This document shows positions 52,531-62,129 of a stretch of 64,000 nt of DNA, in pieces; within the stretch, counting starts at the first letter, position 1, and every line of letters starts with the position of its first letter. Source of the DNA: Reutealis trisperma. Lineage: Eukaryota > Streptophyta > Magnoliopsida > Malpighiales > Euphorbiaceae. The position numbers and the translations under genes were made by a program. The DNA is taken from the NCBI GenBank assembly GCA_947687605.1, contig CANTUT010000019.1:2046001-2110000 (forward strand), in the 5' to 3' direction. The notes under the pieces were generated by a model. That model worked only from the letters and a program-made list of their open reading frames with translations, searched no databases and was not told the DNA's origin.

Positions 52531-53771
52531 AGTTAAATTCAGCAAATTCTAAGGCTGCAGTTGGATGCTGAGGATGTAAAATTAAGAGTTCACAATAGAA
52601 TAAACCTTGGAAATTAACAATATAGCCATTAATAAAGAAAAAGCATGTAAAAACATAATTTTTTCGACAATATATAAGATAGGGGCTATAGACGTCGTAC
52701 CTGCTATTGTTGTGGCTGTGTGAATAGCGTATTAAAAAATTCAGACTTGACAAATAAGAGACTATTAAAAAGCTTATAATATAAGAAAAAATTAAATCAA
52801 AACATGACTTTAAAAATATTAATTGAAATTTAGTATTTTAATAATTAGTATTAAAGAAAAATAAAAACAACAGTCAAACTATGAAAATAATTAAATAGGA
52901 GGTTACAAGGTAGTAAAAGTGAAAGATGAGAGTTATAAAATAAAAATGAGTTGTATAGTTGTAAAAGAGTTGTAAATTTTTTTTTTATTGGAAAAAAGGG
53001 GTTATAAAAATTAAAAGGGTAGAAAAGAAAAAGAGAAGATTATGAGAAGAAAATTCTAAATAAAAAAAAGGTTGGAAAAAGAGAATGGTGGCTGAAAAAT
53101 AAAATTCTCCTTATTTTAATGCCTTTTAATTAGATTTCTCATCAAACTCCATGCTCTTATTTAAAGATTTTGGGTTAATTAATAAACAAATTTTTTTTAT
53201 TATTTATCATAATTTACATCATACTTTTTTTATAAATTATAAATAATTAATTTTAATCAAAATATAGAATTTTAAAAGATTAAAATATTTTATAATATTA
53301 AAGTATAATTAATAAATTCTAAAATTTATAAAGATTAAAATATAGTTTCCATCAAGATAAATATTCAAATATGATGGCTCAAATCATTCGAGAAAAAAAA
53401 AATCTGAAAATTAATTAAGTTTTATGACAGGATGAGAAATGGAAAAGTATGTGAAAAAATAATATCAAAAACTCTAAATAATAGTTTTCTTAAATATAAA
53501 AAATAATAGTAATTATGCGTTTTGCATGCATTACCAATTTAGCATACTAATTAGTTGCTAGCTTACCATAGGACAGGACGGAATTTTCCAAAAGGTTTGG
53601 GGGGCTAAACATTATTTAGAATATTTAAGTGCTCTAATTTTTAGATTCTGAAAATTAGTGGGAGATAACTCAAATTTACGAAAATCGGGTTATACGGAAG
53701 CGCCTTGTCTATGTTTCCATTTTTCACAGATCAAAACTGAGGGAGCTAGGGTTTTGGGTTTTCACTCAGTA

Positions 53772-53864
53772 ATGCCCCTAGTTCTAGGGTTTGTAATCGA
53801 CGGTTCAGGACTGTTACCGAACTGCAAACTCGCTCGAGTCAACTCAGTTAACGTGGATTCGTGA
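53772..53864 (+). other. Possible uORF of the FASS gene (30 codons)
   Basis: An ATG at 53772 opens a frame (MPLVLGFVIDGSG at its start) that stops nine bases before the FASS start codon. The same frame can be entered upstream at 53658. A telo-box-like TAGGGTTTT lies just before it. Whether it lies in the mRNA depends on the transcription start, which is unknown. Confidence 0.35.
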
Positions 53865-53873
53865 AACTTAGCA

Positions 53874-56800
53874 ATGTACAGTGGTTCCAGCGATGGAGAA
53901 AGCCACGAAGCCGCCCAGAGGAAGATCCCGCCGGCTTCGTCCATGTTATGGGTCCGAAATCTCCGCCGGTTCATCGGATCCGGTGCCGGACTAGGATCTG
54001 AAGCCCTAATGGGTCTGTTTTCTCTTTCTCATTTTGCTCTAGCCATTTCATGAATTTTTTCAATTTCTACTGAATTTTGAATCTGCTATATGTTTCGTAT
54101 TCATGATATAGTTTTAATTGCGATAGTGCAATAAAATAATCAATGTGATACGCAGTTAAATCAGTTTAGGGATTTTAAATGTATGATCATGTTTTAGTTG
54201 GCATTTACGTGCAATTGATTCATTATTAACTTGCTGTTATATGTAACCTAATGTTTGTGTTTTTTCCCGTTTGTAGAGCTTGAGACAAAGAGGATCTTGC
54301 TTGATATTTTCAAAGAGAAGCAACAAAAAAATGCTGAAGCTGGCACAATACCTAGTTTCTATAAGAAGGTATGTACTAGAATTGTTTACTGGACCTTAAC
54401 TATAAGGTTATATTTATATAATAGAGGATGGTTTTTTTGTTACTTTTTGATTTTGTTGCAATTTTTCAATGGCATATATGAGGCATGTATTCTGGGTTTT
54501 GATTTGTTGGACACAGATGAAAAGGCTGATGGAGGAATTTTCTTTCATTTGTCATAATTCTTTTTTCTCCTTTTCTTAGAGGTTTTGTCTTAGACGTTCC
54601 TACTTCCTAACATGTGCTCATGTTTTCTTTTTATGTATCGTTGTGGTTTCTTTGTTTAGAAACCTGAAGAAGGATCAATTAGTCACAGGGTCCAAAGATT
54701 GGCAAAGTATCGGTTTTTAAAGGTATGATCTACTCTGTCTCTGGTGGTTTGCTCATTCTTCTTACTTTTATTTGGCATTGTTTTCTTGTTGACGTTTTCA
54801 GCTCATTTTTGCAGAAGCAATCAGATCTTTTGCTTAATGCTGATGATCTGGATGCAATGTGGGTTTGCTTGAGGGAAAACTGTGTTATTGATGATGCCAC
54901 TGGTGCAGAAAAGGTTCGTGAGAGTTGCAGTGTCAATATGTTTCTTTATAATGCCAAGTATTCTCAGTATAGTTGTAAGAGTTCAGTTGTTTTTTTTTTC
55001 TTCTCAAAATTTACAAAAATTGTTTTACTATTCATAAAAGAAAAATCTAAACTTGGTAATGTTACTTTTAGGATATCAAGTCAGATATGTGCATTACTGC
55101 AATCCTTGGCATAAATTTTCTTGATTCATTTGTTTTAACCTTCTAATGATGCTAACTTGTTTACTACTTTTGTCATATTATAGATGAATTATGAAGATTT
55201 TTGTCACATAGCCTCAGTATGTACTGAACAAATAGGCCCCAAATGTCGACGTTTTTTTAGCCCATCTAATTTTATGAAGTTTGAGAAGGATGAATCTGGA
55301 AGAATCGCCATTTTGCCCTTTTACCTTTATGTGATGCGCACGGTGAGTATAGCCTTTTGATTCAACTTTTTTCTTCACAAATTTTTTTCATTTAGCCTAA
55401 ATGATCAATGAATGCAGACACATATAAATGCTTTTGTTGTAATTGCTACTTTTGAGCTTCTTGGTTAGGTATCCCTCACACAAGCTAGAATAGATATGAG
55501 CGAGCTCGATGAGGATTCAGATGGTTTCCTCCAGCCACATGTATGGAGTTTATGTTTATGCATTTTTGTGCTTTTCTACATTTCAAGTTTTTTTAATCAT
55601 CCTTATGTTAGACATCTTCTCTGGTAATGTATATTTATTTGGTTCCAACTTAATTTGGCCATCTGATGCATAATTGTAATTGTTTTGTTCTTTATCAGGA
55701 AATGGAGGCCTATATACGTGGTCTTATTCCTAATTTAGCACAACTACGTGACATGCCTGCACAATTTGTTCAGATGTACTGCCGCATAGCCGCACACAAA
55801 TTCTTCTTTTTTTGTGATCCTCATAGGCGAGGTTTGCATGACTATCTTTTTAGTCAGACCATATAGGATGTATTATTTCAAACATCAAATACTGAATAAA
55901 TCATTGGAAGCTGAGTATTATTTTATCCTGTGTGATAATAAAAAATAGTTGAACCTTTGAAATTTTGTTTGGCTTACAGGGAAGGCCTGCATAAAGAAGG
56001 TGCTTCTTAGTAATTGTCTCCAGGAACTAATGGAATTGCATCAGGTAAACTGTGCTTTTTCTGTTTTCTTTAGCTATTTAAGTAACTCAAAACATTGAAG
56101 TGCATGACTAGTGAATAGCCCTATTTAATTTTAATCTAGCTAATAATACGTTATAATCTTTGCTTACACTAGGAAAGTGAGGAAGAAGTAACTGACACCG
56201 AACAAGCTGAAAACTGGTTTTCTTTGACATCTGCACAACGCATATGTGGTGAGCTCTTGAAAAAGTTCATCGTTACCTTGTCTTGTGCTCCAAGGGAAGG
56301 GGAGCAAATGGGAACCCTCTAGATCCTTTATTCATGAAGTTGACTATCTATTAATGAAATAAATTATAAGTGGACTGTGATGTGTGAATTATAAATTTGG
56401 TGCTTCAGGCTTTTAGGAAATATTGTAATTTGGTTTGAGAGCAAAAAATTGGCATTGTAATAACCAGCCTTTGTTTTTCTTTAGATATGTTTCTTGCCCT
56501 TGATAAGGATATGAATGGAACATTGAGCAAGCAAGAGCTTCAAGAATATGCAGAGGGGACGCTCACTGAAATTTTTATTGAAAGGGGTAGGATTTTACTC
56601 TTTTCTTTTTTATATATATATATTACAAGTCAAAACATTGTTTTTAATTTCATGAGAATATGATTTGTTATTACATGCATGGACAGTATTAGCTTAGTAG
56701 TTTATTGCACATTGCACTGGCGTGACTTTCATTCTTAATGGCTTTAGCTGATAGAGGCATTAATTCTAATGCTCAGATTCTTTATCATGTGCTTACATGA

Positions 56801-57687
56801 TGAAGAATTAATGCAATCGACTAGAGCACAACCAAAATTTTCAGTAGGACAGTGGGCTCATGATTATACATGTACTTATCTTGAGATTATTATTCAAGTC
56901 TTTGTGTTTTGTTATCTTCTTGATAGTGTTTGATGAGCATGTCCGCCGTGGCAAAAGTGGTGGAGGAAATACTCGGGAGATGGATTTTGAAAGCTTTCTT
57001 GACTTTGTTTTGGCCCTAGAAAACAAGGATACACCAGAAGGTTTAACTTATTTATTTCGTTGTCTTGATCTTAATGGACGGGGATACCTAACCACTGCTG
57101 ATATTCACTCTCTTTTCAGGTTGGTACTCCTTTGTTTTTATAATTTTGCTTTAGTTGCTAGGAGCAAATTTAACTTTATAAGTCATTGGTAATTGCTTTC
57201 TCATTGCGAGCCATGAAGTGGAAGTAAAGAAGGGGAGCATCTAAAAGTTGAGATGCTACCTGATACAATCTTCCTAGAGAAAACTCTGTAGTTTCCTGCT
57301 TGTAGTACTTGAGCAAGTTCTACAAGTCTCAAATCTTCAGAGACATTAAACTAGAGAGAGATTAAAATTTGTAGGAACCATTATTGGCATGTGATTATTC
57401 CCTCATGCTGTCAATGTTTGCCTAAAGGTTTCTTTTCCATATTTTACAGAGATGTACACCAGAAATGGATTGAAGGTGGGAACTATGAGTTGTGTATTGA
57501 GGATGTTAGGGATGAGATCTGGGATATGGTTAAGCCAAAGGACCCACTCAGGATTACCCTGTCTGATCTGCTAGCTTGTAAACAAGGTGGGACTGTAGCC
57601 AGCATGCTTATTGATGTGCGTGGTTTTTGGGCCCATGATAACAGAGAAAATCTTCTTCAAGAAGAGGAAGAACCTGAAGAAGAATGA
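53874..57687 (+). CDS. TON2: FASS/TONNEAU2, PP2A B'' regulatory subunit
   Basis: EF-hand-containing B'' subunit of protein phosphatase 2A. In the TTP complex with TRM and TON1 proteins it organises cortical microtubules and the preprophase band. Twelve coding exons: 53874-54012, 54277-54368, 54660-54722, 54815-54913, 55184-55342, 55469-55540, 55699-55831, 55980-56044, 56173-56248, 56485-56586, 56927-57119, 57450-57687. They give 476 residues against 480 in Arabidopsis (At5g18580). The start MYSGSSDGES is the family N-terminus. EF-hand loops lie at 198-209 (DEDSDGFLQPHE) and 306-317 (DKDMNGTLSKQE); in both, the usual Asp, Asn or Ser ligands and the last Glu are present. The tail ends in an acidic EEEEPEEE. 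The gene appears intact. A 49-bp tandem duplication covers its last codons and the start of the 3' UTR. Confidence 0.96.
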
Positions 57688-57774
57688 CAGTTGTGTGCTG
57701 CTGCTACCCAAAGCCTGCCTTTAATAAGAAGAATCACAGTTGTGCGCTGCTGCTACCCAAAGCCTGCCTTTAAT
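57677..57774. repeat. 49-bp tandem duplication spanning the FASS stop codon
   Basis: 57677-57725 and 57726-57774 are head-to-tail copies that differ at two positions. The first copy includes the last FASS codons and the TGA stop; in the second copy the TGA has become TCA. Both copies contain GCTGCTGCTACCCAAAGCC. Confidence 0.95.
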
Positions 57775-58848
57775 GTACTAACACCAAATGGTTTTCTTAA
57801 CTTGTATTGCACTCTTACAGGATTTCATTTGGCGTGTGATTGTCTTCTTAGGTAATATGATGTAAAAGTATGTAGCGATTCATACACCTGATGATAAATA
57901 TTTCATACTGTAGAATTGTTTGTAAGTTACCCAGTTTTCAATAACACTTTTGTCAAGATAACCATCAATACTGTGGACAAGATCAATTAGTGGTAATTTC
58001 TCAAGCAGGCAAAATGCACTTGCGTACCCCTTAGGTTGTTTGTCATTTAATGACTTGATACATTACTGAACTGCTTATTAGTTGCAGCGCACATCCTCTG
58101 CATCTCACTCTTTTTGTTAAAAAATTAGAATAACAAGACTTGCAAGGAATTTAGACTAACAAGGAAAAGATCAAGGTGTTCATAATTATTATAAACGACT
58201 TTAAGGGCAAATCAGTTTCTATAAGGATGGAACTGCTAATTTAAATATAATCTAAGGTAAATCTCTGGACCCGACCACTGTCGTTTTAGAGGGTGATACA
58301 CCAGACAGGAAGTAAGACTCATCCGCTTGCTGTTTACAGGATGTATTTGAGAAGTAAAAGATGTTTCCTTGTAATACAAGGGTCGCTTGTTTTGATCGAG
58401 CTATTGTAAAAAGACTGGACCTAGATATTTCCTCATAAACCATCTCGTGGTAGCGATCGAGCTGGTTCTATAAAAGTGCTCAAGGGTGCTGTTCTCAAAT
58501 CAAAGGACAGTTTGTTTCTTTTACACAGCTTGTCGGGAATTTTCATCAAGTCCAGTCAGTTGTGCAATGTGTACAATAATAACTGATAACTTAAAGCATT
58601 CCTGCGCAGCACCAGCAGCATCCTCTAACATGCAGATTGCAGCTTTTACACAGGATGAAGAGAATTCAGGAAGACGAACCACCAAAAACAAACATCAGGA
58701 GCTCAAGCAAAAGTTGAGACTTAATCTCTTAATTATCCCAAGTTTCTACATTATCATCCCTCTGATGAACGGGTGCAGGTTGATTCTCCCAGCCTTGGTT
58801 GACTGCAATTCCCTTAGAAGATGATCTAAATTAGACATTGAAGTAGAC
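57775..58848. other. Convergent 3' region between FASS and the RING gene
   Basis: The two genes point at each other, and this kilobase should hold both 3' UTRs. A plus-strand open stretch at 58486-58824 overlaps the RING-gene 3' UTR and shows no recognisable product. Confidence 0.6.
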
Positions 58849-59381
58849 CTATTCGGGCTGTTTGTATACAACCACAGCATCATATGTTTCCATGTTAAGT
58901 GAAGTTTCTGCAAAACATCTGAAAGACATTCTGATCAGAATTTATTGGTTACAAACAGACTGAGGAATAGAGAGAAAGAATGAATGGACACTGCTAAAAT
59001 CCTAAAAATTTATAGCAAGATAAATAGAACAGGACATCTGGATTTTGATAAACCCTTAATTCAGTGCAAGCAGAATACCTATCAAGCATCCTGTATAAGT
59101 ATGCTGTTTTTCGATATAGCATGTGGTTCTTATTACAATATAGAAAACAATTATAATCTAGTGAATGAAACGCATTAACATCCTACCCATGGTTTTAAAT
59201 ATCCAGCGATTCGCATCATATCAGCCAATGCATAACGGATTTCCAGGTAGTGATCCAATAAACACCGATACACTGAGTGTGATTTAGATCTCTCAGTGAA
59301 TCAGTACTGAACCGGACGATTCACGTGAATCATTTGTGATGAAACGGTCTGGCATGATTTGAACCAGCATGGCGAGAAGTG

Positions 59382-59413
<32 letters not shown>

Positions 59414-61151
59414 GATGAAGCCAAGGATCTGACAGAAGACTTGCAGCAGCAGTGGAACAAGAGGTGAAGACGAAGAGCATCATGAAAATTCTCTATTTTT
59501 TCTTCTCTCTTCATTCACTCTCTGTTTCTTCTCTGTTTACCGATCTCTCTTCTTATTCTTTTTTTTTTTTTCCAAGATTTTAGAGGCTTTTTTTTCCCTT
59601 ACTATTCACTTCTTCCTTCCTTTCTTTATTATTATTATTATTTTGCTGTTTTGCTTAGTTTACAATGAATGTAGGATTTAACAAATTTTTCAATTTTTTT
59701 AAAAAATAATTAAGTAATTTTTTTTTAAAATTTAATTTTGATTGGGATTGGAAATTAAAATCTCATAATTTTTAAAATGGGTGTAGTATCACTAATAAAA
59801 AATCCATTGGTTAAACAAAAAATTTATTGATTAGATTAAAAATCATATTTTAAATATATACAATTTAATATAAATTAAAATTATTTAAATATAAAAATAA
59901 ATGAATTCCTTATGAATCCAATTAAAAATTAAAATTCTATTGTATATTATTTACATATTGTCTTGCAAAATTATTTTTTTCTCATTTTATATTGATTTTA
60001 GTCATTTGATATTGGTTTGAAAAAATTCATGACAGCGACATACTATTCAGTCCGATTTCAAATCCGTTATTTAAAATCATGGTCCTACCTTGACCAATTG
60101 ACATGCTCAAAGAAAAAAATAACTACATTTAAATATGGGTGATACTAATGTGCTTCCTAGTTTACAAGCCAAGATTGAAAATATTTGAGATTATAAGAAT
60201 GCTTTCTACTGCTGTTTGAATGCAAATTCCAGTTGTTACAATTTCCAAATTGATAAATGAAGAAGCTCATGGAATTTAAATTACGTACCTTAATTCATGC
60301 CAAAACATGTTTGTCCAATTATGCAAAAAGGGTCGCAAAGGTGCAAGAAAGTTGTCTTCAACACCAGCCTGTCCTGCAAGAACATCGCCTGAAATGAAAA
60401 GCGATGAGACCACATAAACAATAACAGATGGATCTGGATCCCCCAAGATAGCCTGCAGCTCCCTTTGAATCCACGGTTTTATTCTCTGCAATACCTTTTC
60501 TTTCATATTGCCATCTCTTGATCTATTCTACATTTTATATAAAAAAAAAATGTTAGAATCTGTAAACAATTAGAAAATCAATTCGGAGTAAACTACAAAA
60601 ATCTTTGGACACGATTCATGCAACAAGCCAAATTTTCACCCACACAGAAATACATCAGTCACAGCCACCAAATTTGGCAAAAAGAATTGTAAACATGCAC
60701 TAAAGCCTTTAACTGAATATCTTCATCAACATATTTTGAGAAAAGGGGAGAAAAATCAATTACAATACTACAGAATAACAGAGATACAAGAAGTCAGTCA
60801 AGAGTTTTGATGCACACACCTGCTCGATACAATTCCTAGAAGAAAAAGGAACAGCTTGCAAACCTCTTTTGTACACACTGCAAAACAAAGAAAACCAACA
60901 ATTTTAGCTACCGCCATGGCATACTAGTTCTAATTCACAAATTTTTTCAGTTACTAATATTGCAACATAGAAAAACTATTATGCAAGGTACCTAGCACGC
61001 CATTGAAGCTTCCTTTCGGCAATAACATGAGAAGGCACAGATCCTGGCCGCCCAAATGTTCGCCGCCAAGGCAACGGCCTACTTCTTCGTATCGTCCTGG
61101 ATTAAAAAACAATTATGATTTTAAAATTCAAGAAAATTTTTTTAGCTCAAT

Positions 61152-61190
<39 letters not shown>

Positions 61191-61576
61191 GAATTCAAAG
61201 ATCACCGTGGCCTAATGGAGCTGAACTCAGGTTCCACAGTGGCGCTTTTGGTCTCTTTTAAAGCAGGTAATTTCTCTGTGAGGAAATTTCGAGACGAGAG
61301 ACTGATCTTGTAGAACAAGGAATTGAACGCCGCGTTGCAGAGAGGGCATTTGCGCTTGAAATCACTCCACTTGTGAATGCAACCCAAGCAGTAGGCGTGC
61401 AGGCAAACAGTGATCACCGCAGCTCTGCGATGGTCTTCGAGATCTTTTAAACAGATCGGACAAGTGTGCCCTCGGATCGCCGGCAAAATTACTCTATGGA
61501 GAAACTTCTCACGATTCAAGTCGTGTCTTTGCGAACTTCCCGATGAAGAAGAAGAACAAAAAGAAGAGGAATCCAT
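58849..61576 (-). CDS. Topors-like RING-type E3 ubiquitin ligase
   Basis: Exons read on the minus strand: 61206-61576, 60992-61096, 60820-60877, 60289-60527, 58849-58918; 280 residues, frame closed. The C3HC4 RING has ligands C39, C42, C58, H60, C63, C66, C77 and C80. A basic stretch at about 125-160 follows. A PWI-like segment at about 188-235 contains RIKPWIQRELQAIL. The C-terminus (APLRPFLHNWTNMFWHEL, then CFAETSLNMETYDAVVVY) fits the pattern LRPFL..T..F.HE..FA....N...YD that I know from the end of animal Topors, so a nuclear ubiquitin or SUMO ligase role is inferred. The Arabidopsis counterpart is probably At2g39100. Intron 4 (58919-60288) contains an 895-bp DNA transposon; the exons on both sides are intact. 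The gene is divergent from APC7, 553 bases between start codons. Confidence 0.85.
59188..60082. mobile_element. Non-autonomous DNA transposon, 895 bp, with target duplication
   Basis: The exact direct repeat TCCTACC lies at 59181-59187 and 60083-60089. Between the copies the ends are inverted: CATGGTTTTAAATA on the left, CCATGATTTTAAATAACGG when the right end is read inward. The inside has poly-A and poly-T runs and no transposase-like ORF. A 7-bp duplication with these ends suggests a hAT- or MULE-derived element, but I cannot fix the superfamily. It lies in intron 4 of the RING gene. Confidence 0.65.
61154..61187. repeat. (GA)n microsatellite in intron 1 of the RING gene
   Basis: A GA run of about 34 bases inside the 109-base first intron (61097-61205). 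Read on the gene strand it is a (TC)n run directly after the donor region. Confidence 0.95.
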
Positions 61577-62129
61577 TCTTAGATAAGAGGGTCGGCTCTG
61601 GCGACTATGTCCGTCGTTCTGGGCTCTTTTGCTTTTATACTCAGCTTCGGCCTAGGATGAAATTATTTTTAGTTGCTGAAATTTATTTTTACACATAAAT
61701 AAGGTATAGTTTTAAAAAATGAAACTGATAACCCGGATGTGTAATTATTTAAAAGAAGGTACTAAATTATTAAATTTTATATATATATATATTATTTATA
61801 AATTTAGCTGACAAATCAATGCGAGAAAAAAGAAAAATTAAAAAATAAAAAAAATAAAAGGGAAGGCATTTAGCATTAACTATATTTGTAATTATAGATA
61901 AAAATGAGGGGCCAAACTGTAATTTACTATTATATGTCAGAGGGAGGCACACAACGACGGGCAGGAAGAGAACGGAGACCCTGATTTTAATTTTTAAACC
62001 AAAGAAAAAACCGCCGGAGATCAGCCGTATGCTAATTCACCTTCATGAACTTCCGGTGGTAAATACACTGATTTCAATCCATTTTCTTCACTAAAAAGTC
62101 TCACTCTTACTCTCCTTTTCTCTGCAAAA
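61577..62129. promoter_or_regulatory. Shared promoter region of the RING gene and APC7
   Basis: These 553 bases separate two divergent start codons. The two ends near the genes are less AT-rich; the middle has (TA)n and A-rich runs. No TATA box is obvious on either side, which fits housekeeping promoters. No specific operator can be named. Confidence 0.5.

Larger units (their letters stand above)
44115..53650. other. Repeat-rich intergenic region without a supported gene
   Basis: No exon chain or recognisable product is visible on either strand. The region carries transposon-like blocks, microsatellites and long homopolymer runs. A less AT-rich spot at 46780-46900 contains ACACGTGT and GCGCGCGC and could be promoter-like, but no gene follows it that I can support. 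Confidence 0.55.

Noticed and set aside
54725..55114. Plus-strand frame running through FASS exon 4
   Set aside because: It is intron read-through. The true exon is 54815-54913, fixed by splice sites and protein identity.
58486..58824. Plus-strand open frame of 112 codons
   Set aside because: It lies in the 3' UTR side of the RING gene, shows no family resemblance and has no splice or promoter context.
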